NCBI GenBank assembly: GCA_958299035.1
Contig: CATQJL010000112.1
Span: 761,001-825,000, forward strand
DNA length: 64,000 nucleotides
Reading direction: 5' to 3'
DNA from: Cylicocyclus nassatus
Lineage: Eukaryota; Nematoda; Chromadorea; Rhabditida; Strongylidae
Shown: in pieces, positions 43,485-58,400 of the stretch
How positions within the stretch are numbered: the first letter of the stretch is position 1
Layout: every line of letters begins with the position of its first letter
Translations under genes and position numbers: made by a program
The notes under the pieces: model-generated
Database searches by the model: none
Told to the model about the DNA's origin: nothing
What the model saw: only the letters and a program-made list of their open reading frames with translations

Positions 43485-46400
43485 ATGGATCATAAAGAGC
43501 AACAGATCCAAGAGATCGAAGCTTTACAAGCAATTTATCAAGAAGAGGAATTAGAAGTAATCTGTGATGAGTATCCGAACATCTCTGTGCGAGTCAACCT
43601 CAAATCTAATCAGGTAATACATTTTCAGACATTAGTTGGACAAGATTCGGAGATTGGATGCAATAAAAACTAGCGTCTTTCATATTTTTCGGCACATTTC
43701 TTAGTCGATGATGAGCATCTATATAGCTAGATAGATTTTGCAGTTTATCCTATATCGGTATTATATTTCATATACTTTGCACATTTTTGCGATGTTGTTT
43801 CTTCATGAAGGCGGTTATAGCGAAGCAACAATTGGGCATCACAATCTGTTGTGCAGATCTTGGGGTGTATGTCAAGAGGCGCGATTCTTATTGTCAGATG
43901 GGTTTTTCGTCATTTCGTGTTTTATGAAGCATTAACTGCCTTCCTCGGTCCCGCCCGGGCCGAGGATCCAAAATGCCCCGGCTTAATGTCTGCTCCAAAT
44001 CGACTTATGCCTTACCAGTAGTCCATTTCCTACAATCTTGCGGCTTCAAGACAAACACTGACTAGTGACACTATGACTTTGGTAGCCCTTTTCTAAATTT
44101 ATTTATTTATTTATTTACTACGCGCAAGGCGTGCCAATCTAAAAAAACGCAGCAAGAACATAAACAGTAACAGAGAACAAGTATGTCACTTTTGTCTTTG
44201 TTTTCCTCAGAATTCCAACAAAATCAGTAAAATTTTGAGGTTTTAACTTTGAATGTCTCTAACCGGGAGCAGCAGCTAATTAACCCACTTGGTCCCCAAT
44301 ATTTCGTGACTTTTGATTGCTCAAGCATAACTGATGAACCAGTAATCTAAAGGTGCTGGATTTGCGGAAGTGTTCGCTGCGGGAGCCGTGCGGTTTCCCG
44401 TGATTTCACCTTTCTTGAATAGGTACAACGACTATTTTCATATATAAAAGAAAGAAGTTAGATGTGCACGAAGGCGCGAGTGCTGTATATAGGCCTTTTA
44501 TGATCCGAAAATCTGTTGTCTTCTGCATTTCTACTTTTATTGTTCCTCTTGGCGCACCTTTGTGGCATTGAAATAAATAATAAATAAAAATAAATAAATT
44601 TAACAATTGCCCATGCGTCGCTTTGAACACCAACGCGCGGGGTGTCTGGAAACGTTGGGTCCCGTAGCGCTACAGGCTTAGCGACAGAGCGAGCGCTGCT
44701 TTCACGCATATTTTTTATAAGTCTCTCAAGAAGTTTTCGTCAAAATATACTCTACATTGTTGAAAACGAAATGGAAGTTGGCGAGAAATTTTTTGAGAAA
44801 GAGTGAATGCCTACAGTCGTTCGCGTCGACCGCTCGTTTACGCTGGTGCTCAAGGTAGGCGCGGACAATTAGGTTTTACAAGGCCTATAATTTCCAACAG
44901 TGAGTTTTAACTTCGTGCATGAAGATAATTTCTATAGTTTCCAGTTCTGTATGTGTTCTTTACGTGTGTTTGTGTTCTATTAAAAAATCATTCCCTGTTC
45001 ATCATGTTCACGAGTATCGAATGCTGTATGTTTTGAGATATCTTGCTGAATCGTTAAGATGCTTGCCGAGCGCGTTGCTATTTCTGCTTTTATCTCCAGG
45101 AAAATGAATCCCCATCGGATTTTGAAGTCGCTCTCGTGGTAGAGTTGCCGGAAGATTACCCGGATGCTATACCGCGGATTCGCCTTGAAGGCATTGATCA
45201 TCTGTTTACCAAGGAACGCATACAGAAGGCAGTCCAAGTTGGCAATTCACAATTCTTATCATCTCATTTCGAATTTTGACCATTTAAAAAATTCACGTAG
45301 AACAGTGGTTTTTAGTTACTGGAAAATGAAGCGGGTAGTAACCTAGGAATGGTTATGGTGTTCACTGTAGTCAGCGCCCTGCAGGTAGACCTGAGCGTCT
45401 TAAATACTCAACTATGTTCTCTGTTTTGTTCAAGGATGAGCTGGGAGTCTTACTTGCGGAAAAGATGAAGGAAGCCGAATTGAAAGTTGAAGAGGAAAAG
45501 CAAAAAGAGGAGGCCATCTCGCGAAAAAAATTTGAAGGTGAGACTATCTAGAGGTCGATTTATGTAGCATCATTCAAATTGCATTCGGCAAGTTTTGAAG
45601 CATGTCTCAACGCAAAGTTTGGTCAGCGATTGCCTTTTTTGTTCGTAGTTGCTTCATTGCTCAGTCACCTTCCTTTTTTTCATACTTAAAGTTTTTCATT
45701 ATTATTGCTATTCGTTATTTCTGACCTGTTCTTTATTGAATTGACTGACATTTCTTGCCTTGCGCTGCTCAGCAATTGAAGGCTGTTGTACATGTTTTTT
45801 TTTTCAGCTATGTTTATTGTGGGAACTACAAAACTGTAGGGTTGGTATTTGCTCAAAGAGAGGAGACATATCTGGGTTTGGCGATTACTTTTTTCTGTTT
45901 GAGATTGCTTTGTATTTTTTCTCGCGTCTCACAGATTATAGCCCTGGTACTTTCTAATTAACCAGGGCTATAATCTGTGAGAAAGTTGTCATTTGTGCTT
46001 CTTACCCGAAGGGCCGCATGCATTAACATCACCGCCGGGGAGGGGATCGTGGCTTCAGAAGAAAGCTTCATATCCTGAAACTCCAGATATCTGGATTTCA
46101 CGTTGTCTGCCTACCCGTAAGCACTCCCACCATCCTTCACTATGAACGTCTTGAACTGGAGCAAGAAGCTGTACAAGCCCATTTTTCAGCTCTTTTTGAT
46201 GCCTTGATTATGCCCTTCTGCTGACTGCCTTTTCCTTAAAGTCATTTTTCTTTTTTGTAAGTCAATAAAAATATTTCAAAGTTGTGCTGTTCATCTAACC
46301 CAACAGTGCTAATCATGCTTTTGGCAAGAACAAGTGATGTTTCGAAGTAATGAGATTTGCAACGAACCACAAGTCGAAAGTTGGGGTTTATCAAAAAAAT

Positions 46401-49400
46401 CGATATTTCAACAAATCATTTGTTCTTATCGCAACATGCTTAGCACTGTTTAGTCAGATAATCGGTACAACTCTGGAGGGTTTTCCTTAACATTGAACGA
46501 TGAAAAATGACTTTGAAGAAAAGACGGCGGCCGCCGGGGCTCATCAGGGTATATAAAGAGCAGAAAAATGCGCTTTTTACAGCTTCTTGCTCCCGATCAA
46601 TATGTTCATAGTGAAGGTTGGTGGGAATACTTACGAAAAGGTAGACAGCGTGAAATCCAGATATCTGGAGCTTCAGAATATTAAGCTTTCTTTTGAAGCT
46701 GCGATCCCCTCCCCGGCGGCTATGTCAATGTATGCGGCCCTAAATCTCAGGGAGTCATTTCAGTCGTGACCCTCCGGACCCTGTTCCCCCTCCCCTCATC
46801 CCACCCGCCCGTGCCATCCGTTGCTCTCTCGTATTATGTACATCGAACTCATGTACTTCATACTTTTCGAGAAATATACGATATTGAGCATCCATACCTT
46901 TGAGCTTTTTTATTTCGATTGGTGACTTGTGCCTTGCATGAACACCAACATGTTTGAAGGCAGCGTCTGGCCATATACGAAAATGTACTACTGAAGCACC
47001 CATCCTGATAAGCTCTTGCCCAACTGGCAATGCACCAAGTTGCTTCTGAAACTAAAAATCCGCTTCAGAAGTGGCGACCGGAACGACCCGGCGACCGGGG
47101 ACGAGTTAGTTCGATAAGCCAGAGTGCGCATACCGCACACAGTCAAGACCTAGAGCCCCACAAAGACTCTGCGTCCTAACCTTGGCGGCAGGCGACAAAA
47201 TTCAAATCAAGAGCTTCTGGAGCCGCTTTTCGACGTTTTCGTGCCCTCTAAGTCGCTTTTTCAGAATCAGAGGGAGGACTAAGCTCAGGTAAGCGAAAGA
47301 AATTCCATTCGAAATTTTGCCCGGACGCTGTCTTTAAACCGTGCGGCTTGTCTCTACTGGTGAAGACGACTGCATTAATTTTGCTGGCAAAGGCAATTGA
47401 TCCTGTGGCTTGATATATGTCGGCCTTGAAGGCAGTGTCCGGGCAAAAACTCGATTTTGAGATTTTGTGCTTACCCGGGCCTATTCGCTATGCTGAATCC
47501 GAAAATCCACACTGGAGAGCGCGAAAACGACGAAAAGCGGCTCTAACGCAGGCGGGAAGTAGCAAGTGGGCGGGGTCTTCCCCACTGTGAATTCACGCTC
47601 CCAGCTTCGCGGGCGATCTTTTTGATTCCGGTTTCAATTCATTCGTTTGCACTTGACCGGTGATGATGTCAGGGCGGTTAACGGATTCTAGAAAATCGCT
47701 CCAGAAGCTGGGAGCGTGAATTCACAGCAGGGAGGACTCCGCCCACATGCTGATTCCCTCCTGCGTTAGAGCCGTTTTTCGCCGTTTTCGCGCTTTCCAG
47801 TGTGGATTTTCGGATTCAGCATGGCGAATGGGCCCAGATAAGCACAAAAACTCGATTTTTAGAAAACCCACTTACCAGTGGTTATTTGCAACGCTGAGTC
47901 CGAAGATCCGCATTAGAAGGCGCGAGAACGGCGAGAACGTTTTCGTTTTTTTTCCAGAGCAACATTTTTCAACGTTTTCCAGAGCTTCACAGTTTGAAAT
48001 TCAACGGTCCCCGCCAAGGCTGGGACGCGAGTCGCTGCGGGACCCTATGATTTTACTGTGCATACTCCGCCGCGTAGCAAAAATTGAAAGTTCGGATGTA
48101 TGACTTGGGAACTCGGTGTCTTGCGTAAATATGCTGCAGTAGTTTCTCAACGTTTACGCTTCAACTGTTCAACTCTCATCTTCCTGCTAAAGTTCTTGGC
48201 AGCCCGTAATTCGTCAAGGTTCATGGTTGCTCATAATTGGTGAGGACTGATGAGGGCAGTCCTTTGTTCTTCTCGAAATAAAAGTTGGTAAACGGCCCGT
48301 AGAACGATTTTTATAGGTCTCTAAGGCTCATAGGGCAATCATCTCCTACAACTTCGGTCTATTAACCCATTGGGTAGATCTTTCAATAAATGTAGTTGTT
48401 CATAGGACACTTTCTTGATTTGTAGGGGCTCGTAAGGCAGTTCTGTCAATAGTATTGATCTGTAAGCTTCACGTAGCGAGTTTTTTCCACAAATCATTCA
48501 ATTATCGTTCCATAAGCTTCGCATATGGCAAAATTATTTCTCATGCTGATCTATAAGCGGCCGGAGCATCTCCTAGAATAGTCGGTCTGTATGCGGCGCA
48601 TAGGGGAGTCCCTTTGAAAGTTGCTTTGCATGAACGTGAATATCGTAAGCGGTTCATAATTATTTTTTTGTTTGGATACTGGGAAATCACAAATACTTGT
48701 TTATAAGGGACTCGCAGAGCGGTTCTTTCTCAAATATCGATTTATGAGCGGCTCTTGAGGCAATTTTTTTTTCAAGATATGTTTTTTTATATTTGTTCTA
48801 TAGGCGCATAGGGCACTTCCTTACCAAGATAATGGCCTGCAAGAGGCCCATGGGCAGTTTCTCACAAAATATCGGTTTGCAACCGCCCCTCCCTCCCCCC
48901 CCCCCCCCCTTCCCCCATAGGGCGGCTCTATTCCAGGCCCATAGGGCAGTTTTTTCCCTTCAAATAATGGTCTGTAGAATCTCAAACGGCATTTCTTTTT
49001 TGAATCTCATACGGCATTTCTATTTTGAAATAGTGATCTGTAAGAGGCCTGTAAAGCAGTTTTATCACAGAATATCGATTTGTATGGATTTCAAGGGTAT
49101 TTCCTCGAAATACCGTTGTGTAGGTATCTAAGTAGCTGGTAGCTCCATTTTTTTCGATCAAAACTTCGGTCTTTGGCTCCAAAGAGCACATCATAGCGCT
49201 TCGTACGGCAGTACAGTTTGTAGGGGTTCTAGGGTAATAGAATAATACTTTAGGACATCGGGCTGATTCCCATAGTGCAGCGCCTTCTCATAATTATTGG
49301 TCTATGGGGGAAGGAGGGGGGGGGGGAGGATAGAAAAATGGTTGTAAGTAGCTTTTTCTCAGAATATCGGTCTGTAGGGCGGCCTTAGCGCAGTTTTTTT

Positions 49401-52400
49401 CAAGTATGGGTTTGTTGGGAGTCAGGGGAGGGGTTTGTGTACTTTCTGAACCGGTCCATAAGCTTCTTATAGGGCAATTATTTTTTTATACATCGGTCTA
49501 TAGGGATTGTGAGTAACTTCTTAACACATTGGTCTGTCAGTGGCCCATAGGGCATGTTCTTCCTATAGTTACCGGTCTTCGGTGGCGCGTAGGGCTGTTA
49601 TTCTTTGATACATTGGTTAGGACGAAAAGATACGTCTTAAGCAGCCTCATAGCTTCTCTTGTTCTCAAAATATTAGCTTGTGGTATAAAAAGGACGGTTG
49701 TTTCTTGAAAAAATAGTCCAAGCGGCTCTTTGGGCATTTTTTGAAGGTTAATTTGAAGATTTGAAGAGCAATTCCTTCTTGAAATATCGGTCTGTGCGCA
49801 GCCCATAGGGCAACCTCTTCTCGAAGTGAAGGACCGCAAGCGGCTCATAGGCTTCTCTTTCATGTGTAGTTTTTTTTTTTGAAAAATATCGGTTCGTAAG
49901 CAGCCCACAGGGCAGTTATTCCTCAAATTAAGGATCTGTAGCCCATAGGGCATTTCCTTCTAATGACCGATCGCCGTTTGCGGGCAGTTTCTTTCGTCTG
50001 TAAGCAGCCCATACGGCTTCCTCGCAATATCAGTGTGTAGGGGGCGTGGCAGATTTATCCCAGAATATAATATCATTTGTAGTTCTTCAGAGGACAGTAC
50101 CTTCTCAGGTTACAACTCTGTAGAAGGCCCGTAAGAAAGCTTTTCTCGTGAAATACCGTTCTGGACAATTGTAGGGCAGCTCTTACGTATGTCGCTCTGT
50201 AGGCGGTACGCGGAGCAGGGTTTATTCAAAAAAAGTGGTCTGTAAGCGACACGCAGGGCATGAGAACAATGCTTGTTTTCGCTGCCGAAATTTTTCGGGA
50301 CCTAAAGTATGTTTTGAGTTTAGACTGCTTGGTGACTCTCATTCAAGGTTGGTGGCAAAATTTGGTCCAAAGAAAATTTTTAGAAGGGACTCAAAAGATA
50401 TCGACTATCAACAATGAGTATTCTTATATTTAGAGGAGAGTCAAAAGTCACTGATTAATTAGTTTCGTGTTGCCCACAACTGAAAGGTATAAAACGTAGG
50501 TGTAATTGTGTTGACAATCATACGGCTAAATTGTATTGCCCCAACCCACTTGCAAGCGGCCCTTAGGGTCGCTAGTTTTGTCAAATTTAGCGAGAGCGAT
50601 TTTACACTGTTTGTATTTTTCATTGTCGCCTTCCGCGTGCCCCCTCCCCCTGCAGGCGGCAGGGTGTTCCTACGACCTCCCAACTTTTCAGAAACTCTCG
50701 TCCGAGCTGCCTTTTGGAAATCGGGTAAACGCCTCCAAAATGGTCTCTTTACCCGGTTCGAACCTGAAATTCGGGTTCTACGAGACGAAAAGGCCTGAAA
50801 CATGCAGAAAGACGGAGACTCAAAATCTGTCGGGACACTCCCTTTTAAGGGAGCCTTCATCCAAAATTCCGACTCTCATGTTTGTACTGTTATCAACCTT
50901 TCCACGGCTCTTATCTCGGATATGAGGTGCATGCAAGTTATGGGAAAGCCACAAAATTGCCCTTTTCTGAAGCCTTATTTTGGAAAACGTGGACGAGTGG
51001 TTCGGTATAGTTACGTCGTATCCAACACGCATGTCCTCGTATGCAGCAATTGCACACAGTATATCTTGACATTTCTTGCCATGTCAGAACGCGTCACCGG
51101 GCAATCCGTTTCGGTGGAGCGCTGGAAAAGGTGGCAGAGCGCCGGAGGATCCAGCGACCTGCAGGTCCGTTTGTTTCCTGTTGGAGACAATATAAGAAGA
51201 CTGGACCATCACTGTTGTTGTTCTTCTAGGGCCTACATATACACTGTATAGTTATCCAAGCATCGTTAATTTTTGGGTGAACGCTGCCCCTAAGTGTTTA
51301 ATCGCTAGTCGCGACTTCGAATCACTCTACCTATTTTTCCGTGGAAGTTCTTCACCTCTGCAACATCCATATCGTACTCTTTAAGTTAGCGGTTGTGAAT
51401 ACTCTATTGGCAGATCCTTGCTGCTTCTCTTCGGAACCACTGTATCATTGTGGTACATAAAATAGAACAAAGATTTGCTGAGCCGTTGCAGCATGCGTGT
51501 GCTGTAAACGGTTGATGACCTGAACGATTACCGCTCTGCGTTTGTCACATTTTCTCGCGCGTTCTTCATCTAATCGTTTCTGCCCGGTCATCAGTTTTTC
51601 GCTCAGAACTAATCCTAATCGCATTGTCAATTAGATTTCTCGAACCTTACCTCTCAAATAGTTCCGTATGTATGTATTTTTATAATAGGTTCCTGGCGTT
51701 TGAGCATATTAGCTATTATGAACTTTCACCTTTGCAAATGAAATCTGCTTGTTATGAGACTTCTCGCATCAATCGGCTTAGCATAATTCATATTATGACA
51801 GGGCTTGTCAACTGCAGTGTCAGGTGCACCAGGACTTCGCTCGCGCGCGGCCATCAGTTTTCCAGAGCGAGCGTGGGAGAGACGGAGCCTCAGTTGACTA
51901 GAAATGATGAGAAAGCATGTTCGCGGAAGAGACCCATGATCCAGCGCGGGTGTGGAGATGCTGGTGCACCCAACACTGCATTTGAGAAGCCGCTTACATG
52001 TTTGTAACAGATGCCGTAGTTGATCTGTTTTTTGCTGAAGTTTGTTGGTTGTTTTCTTTTGGAACTACAAATTTAGGTACCCCAGTTACTCCAGAGACGT
52101 TCCTGGCATGGAAGGAGAAGTTCGATAAGGAGCGAAAAGCACTCATGGAAAAGAATCAAAAGGTACGCTGTAATATCGCGGCTCACATTTTCTTAGGGTG
52201 AACGTTGCGCGTTTCAATTTTCATTTGTTCATCGCGAAGGCTCAGCCCAGCGCATTTTGCCGTTTCTATTTTGTGCAAGCTGAGAATGTGATGTTCCAGA
52301 CCCCAGTGTTATGCTTATACGTGCGCAAAGGGGAACATGCCTCTCTAGGGAGAAGGGGCTCATAGGGTGCCTTCATACCGCGCCGGCAGCCGCCGCTGGC

Positions 52401-55400
52401 AGCCCGTAGCAGTCGCCAGCAGCCCGTAGCAGCCCAGAGCAGCAGCCAGCAGCCCGTAGCCGCCGCTGGCCGCTTTTGCCATAGAAGCGCGAAATCACCA
52501 AATTCTTACTATTTTAAGTGCAGTCGACCACGCTTTCCGTCTTCCGCGCTTTTTTCTTCCTGTTGCAATTTGCTCTCATATGTGATATTTGCGTCCATTA
52601 TTGCTATTATATTGTTGCCGTACATTGGTTATCCCATTGGTGCTCAGTTTCCCTCTCGCAGTTGAACCATATTTCGACTTTGGATGCGTCAAGTTTCTGC
52701 AGTGTTTATTTTTATGCGTGGTTCTGCTTCAATCATATCCTCGGCTGGTGCTTATCTTGAATAACTTTGTAATGGTGAAAGTGGAACTGCACATTAGCCG
52801 CAAAGAAAAGAAGCTTGAGAGATGGAAAGCGTGGGCGGGCGTACTCAAAGTGGTAAGAATTTGATGATTCTGGCTTCTATGACAAAAGCGGCCAGCGGCG
52901 GCCACGGGCCGCCAGCGGCTGCTGAGGGCTGCCAGCGGCTGCTACGGGCTGCTAGCGGCTGCTGCCGGCGCGGTATGAAGGCACCCATAGTCGCTCCTCC
53001 TCTAGGGTGAAGGCTTTTCGACGTTTTGGAGGGGGGGGGGGTATGCCAGTGTTCGTTCTATTGCTTTTTATGTTGTTCTAAGTCATACTTTAAGTGAAAC
53101 CGTACCACAAACGAGCTTGAGAGTCAAATGTTGAGTTTTGCCTGAAAAATCCTAAAAAATTCATTGGATGCGGAGCAGAACTTCTGGGAAACGACGAAGA
53201 AGCTTGAGAACAGCTTTTCGTTCAAAACCTTTATGTATATATGTCAATTAAGTCACTCAAGCGCAGATCGTAGCGATTGAGTACAAAAATGGGTGCCACC
53301 AAAATTGCTTATTACATCGAGTTAAAATAATTAGGGTCACTTTTACTGTCAGAATGCGGAAAAGTCAGTCATCTCTTCGAAATACATATAATTAACAAAA
53401 TCTAATGATGGAAGGTAATGGATTAGCTGTTAGATCCTGTAAGAATGCATGATAATATTTCAAGTCCCCAAAATTGCCTGAAGATCGAGAACAATGACAT
53501 TACTGCATTATGTAGTTGTCCGTTTCGAAATTGTATGCAGATTGTATGAAGTAATAATTACGACTAGTGGGAGAAAAGGAGCTGAAATTTACAGCGTTAC
53601 AAAATAGTGACAATAATAATTTTTCTTGCAGGAGGATATGGAGACGGAAAGGGCTTGATCAAGAGTTTTCTTTCGTTTTTAAAAAACTTACAGCCTGCCA
53701 GAAATAGAGGGTTTTCTACCTGACGAAGGTTGTCGTAGTCGTTTTTCTGGATTCGAAGGTTTTCTATTGATAAAAATTATAGTTTCTTTATTTGCGAAGC
53801 TATAGGAACCTTTTACCATTTCTTGAACTCCTCTTGTCGTCCGCTTTCAGAAAGTATGCTTGCTAGGAAAAAAGGATTTTGCTATCAGGTGAAGGTGGAA
53901 ATTTTTTCCTGGAATGGAATTTATTTAAAATATCATAACTTTTGAAAAAAAAAGAGCTAAAACTATGGCTCTTCATTAAAATTCTCTCGTCGTCCGCTTT
54001 CAAAAATTATATATCGTCGATTCGTTGGCCGTACGGACTGCTCAACCGCTGCGGACCACGCGTGGCACCGTTAAAATGTTGCGAGAGCACGATTTCAACA
54101 ATGGATACGCCATTGTTAAAATTGTGCTCTCGACTGAAATCGTGCTTTGTATTGGAACAAGCGTTTTACCTCGCGGCGCGTGCTCCGCGGTTATGTCCAG
54201 TCCGTACAGTCAACGAATCGACGATAGCTTGCCAGGAAAAAATGGTTTTTCTATCGGGTGAAAGTGCCGTAGTCGTTCTTCTGAAATTAATTTATTTTGT
54301 ACCAGTCCAAAGCGGCGCTCGCGGCCATTGGACTGGCTTATGTGTGCAGTGATATGTGTTTGAAGTTTAGAACTGATGGAATTCCTTTGTTCCTTATTGT
54401 AGCCAACTAGTATTTTCATGCATGCTCAGTACATGGTAGAAAGCAATGATTAGAAGTGAGTTAATTCCCAGCATAAAAAATTCCTTGAAGAGACACAAAC
54501 GCTGTTCATATAACTTACGCAAAAATAGTTCCGCACCCATCATGACCCTAGCCAGAGCTCCAAAGCCTTCCGAAGTTATTTTTTTACGTGTCAGTAGATG
54601 CTTGCATGCCCTCTACAGGCTTCTTCTATCATTGTCGTAGTCCTCCCCTCCCATGTTTTCTACAAAGACATCCTGTTATGTTAAAGCATGCCGTTTTTCC
54701 AATCTTCCTCACCCCTTCCTCGGGTGTATGTCATGAGGCACGATCTTTATTGCCAGACTAGCTGGCAAACCCGGCTCCGCCCGGCCCTGTCATTATTATA
54801 TTCGTAACTAGCTGGCTTACCCGGCTCCGCCGTATGTTCCGAATAGAAAATTCCATTTCTTAACCGATCCGGACCAAACTTGGCACACATACACTTCGGG
54901 CCCCGGCGGGTGTCACAGTCCACTTTTCGTTATCGATCGATGTCGATTTTATCAATTTTTTGCAAAATTTGAGCTAGAGGGCTGGAATTTGGCAGAGGGG
55001 TGTAATCGAGCATGCTGATTACGAATATAATAATGACAGGGCCGGGCGGAGCCGGGTAAGTCAACTGGTGCAACATAAAGTGAATGGTTCTAGCAACCTC
55101 ACATAGTACACTTCTTACGAGGAAAGGATACTTGGTGACCGTGGCCTTTTGGAATGAAACGTACACCTTTAAATGCATCTTGAGGCGCTGATTTCAGATC
55201 TGCTTTCGGTATCTGCTGTGCGCTTTTCCGAAAGAAGTTATGAACGTTTCTTGCCACCAAAATTTGCACTGTTTTGACATTAAGCACAGAAAAACTATCT
55301 CCGATATATTAGAGTCTAAAAAGCCTGAATACTGATGATTCTAACTGCCTAGATCTCGTGAGAATAATATGGAAAAAAAAAAGTCCATAACTTTGTTCAG

Positions 55401-58400
55401 AGAGTGGCACAGCAGATAATGAACACAAATTTGAAATCAGCGTTTCAAGGCGCATCTACTGATATACAGGGTGTCCCAAAAAAATGTTAACACTGTTTGA
55501 TCGTTAATAACTCCCTTGCTTTCAAGTATTTCGCCGAGCTTTAGGTACCATTCTGTAGAGCGAGGTTCAACTTAGATCTACAGTATGGAGCGGATCATCG
55601 ACCACTCTTCAATACTGTAGAATTACAGTAGGAACTTTGACAAGGATTTTAGGCCATCAAAGGCCATTTTCTGCTTCGAAACAGAGCCAAACAAGCCAAA
55701 ATCTCTTGTACTATGGTAGTGGAAGCCGCTGATTTCGAATATGAAATTTCCACTTTACTGCGATGCTTCTTTTCAAAGTTATCCTAGGTAAAGTGTAATA
55801 ACTGACTTCCCAGCATGTGTCAAAAATGTGATTACACCGTCAAAAAAGCTGAAAACACTCGTAAAAAGTAGTGTAGTAAAATCAGCGTGAGCGAAAACCC
55901 TAGTACACGATTTTTCAGATTTTTTGAAAAAAAGTTTGTCAGACGGCATACTTCACGACGGTTCCACATGCTGGAATTTCCTACCGCAATCCTACAGTAG
56001 TGAAGAGCGAGCTGTCGTTTGCTCCATACCATAAATCTAAGCTGAACCTCGCTCTACAGAATGGTGCCTCAAGCTCGCCGAAAGACATGTAATCAAGGGA
56101 GTTATTAACGATCAAACAGTGTTAACATTTTTTTGGGACACCCTGTACATCTCATTGCAAAAGGCCACGGTCACCAAGTATCCTTTTCTTGTTAGTTCTT
56201 TTCAGTCATTCCTCTGAAATCGCTTCCTCAGAGTTGGTTTGTGAAGGAATCCAAGTGTCAAAAAACCCAGCGCACTTCTCATAAAACTTCATAAGCGTGC
56301 TCTGAGCATGCAAAGCATAGCTGGATATGACAAGCGAAATAATAATAATCATAATTGTCACATATGAGGTTAGTTAGGAAACACCTTGAGGTCTAACAGC
56401 AGTGAACCTCGCAGACTCCCGTCGTAGTTCTTGATGATTTTCGCTGTAATGATTACCGGCATGCAGTTTTATTGCTTGGTAATCAGATGTAACATCTTCT
56501 ATGAGCTTTGTCGAATTGGGCGACAGTAAGTAAAGGTCTTGTCACAACGTTTATGGGAGGTTGTGTCTCCGTGGTGCGGAAAGGAACCTATCAAACTCTA
56601 AAAACTTAATAATCTGAAATCGTTGAAAAAATGAAGACGAAACGAGGCTATAATTACAATCTTCATAGTCGATAAAGATTTTCGTCTACACCGAGAACAC
56701 TAATCGGGTGACAGATGACGTAATGATGAGAACTGTGTGAAAAACCCGCATTCATGAAAAGCTAGCAGAGCGAATTTTGCACAATCGGTATGTTATAGTC
56801 ATACACATCTGTTTTTGAAACTGGAGCAGATTGAAACAAGTGGAACATTGCATTATCATAAACCTTGTGAGCTTGATCATACTGAAAGTATCGGCTCTCA
56901 ACTCTGGGCCACGTTTGAGACAGCTTTTTATGTCCTTAGTAGCAGTTGTTATGCTCATGCACTCTAAGGTGGAAGAAATCAGTAAATCTTTGGGATGCGG
57001 ATGAACTGAATCCATTCGCTTGTCTGTTTGTTGAACCTCCACTCGTACACAATTTGGATGCTTTAGAAGGATTGAGAAGAAAACCTGTCGCATCGTAATT
57101 TGCGCTCCATCGCGAAATCAGCCGTTGGGTTGCTGTACATCTTTCGTCTCTCGTGTTCCTGCATGTCCTCCTCTGAAAAGGTTGTTTTGAGGAGGCAAAG
57201 GAACATGCCCATTATACCATGTTTCTCCCACCTTCACTTTTAGCACCCTTTCTCTTCCGCGATCTATATATTTTCTGAAAGCGGTCTACGAGAAAAATTC
57301 ATTGAACAGTTAAAGACTTTCCCAACTTCTCATACAAAATAGTCATTTATCTAAAAATAAATCAATTACAGAAAAGCGACTACGAAAATCTTCACGGTAG
57401 GAAAATTCGCGCTTTTTCCTGGCAAGCTGTATGTTCCTTGAAACCGAGTGGGAACTAGATTTGATCATACCTTTTCCTCCATATCCTCTTAGTGGAAAAA
57501 AATTACTGTTGTTTTATTTTGTAACGCTTCAAATTTCATGCTCCATATTTCCTACCGTCGTAATGTTTGTCACTTCATATAGTCTGTATACAATCTGGAA
57601 GCGGAGACTAACTAATCCAGTGCTGTCATTGTTTTCGATCTTCAGGCACTTTGGGGCCTGTAAAATTATCCCACACTCTTACAGGATCTAACAGCTGATC
57701 CCCTTCCATCACTAGGTTTTACTGATTACATATATTTCGAAGACTAAACGATAATTGACATTTCCTCTTATGATCGTTGTGGCTTGTTTAACTGGATTGG
57801 TATATCCTTTATTCGACTAACGTTTCGGCGGTATCGCCTTCTTCAGAGTTTTAGATTATCGAGTGCGTAAGTGAACTATCCTATCATAAACCGCCTCAAG
57901 ACTTACAAGGGAAGGATATTTGGTGACTGTGGCCTTTTGTAATGAGATGTATGCCAGTAGATGCGCCTTGAAATGCTGATTCCAAATGTGTCCATCATCT
58001 GCTGTGGGACTCTTTGAACGAAATTATGAACTTTTTTCCTTATTGATTTACGAGATTTAGGCGTCAAAATCGTCAGTTCCCAGACTTTTTAGACTCTGAC
58101 ATATCGAAGACAGTTTTTCTGAGCTTAACGTGAAGCTCTACTTTATTTGGACGCTCTTTTATAGTGCGTAAGCGAACATTTTAACGATATTGGAGAATCC
58201 TGCATCAAAAACAGTGCAAATTTTTGTGACAAGGAATGTTCATAACTTCTTTCGGAAAAGAGCATAGCAGGTACTGGAAACAGATTTGGAATCAGCGCTT
58301 TGAGATGCATTCAATGGTGCACGTTTCATTTCAAAAAGAAACCGTCATCAAGTATCCTTCCCTTATTAGGAAGATGTCCAATGTGTCAGTAAGCCGGGAA

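Noticed and set aside
50536..51251. ORFs of 129 and 149 codons in intron 4
   Set aside because: No recognisable domain, no splice context, and they overlap in several frames.
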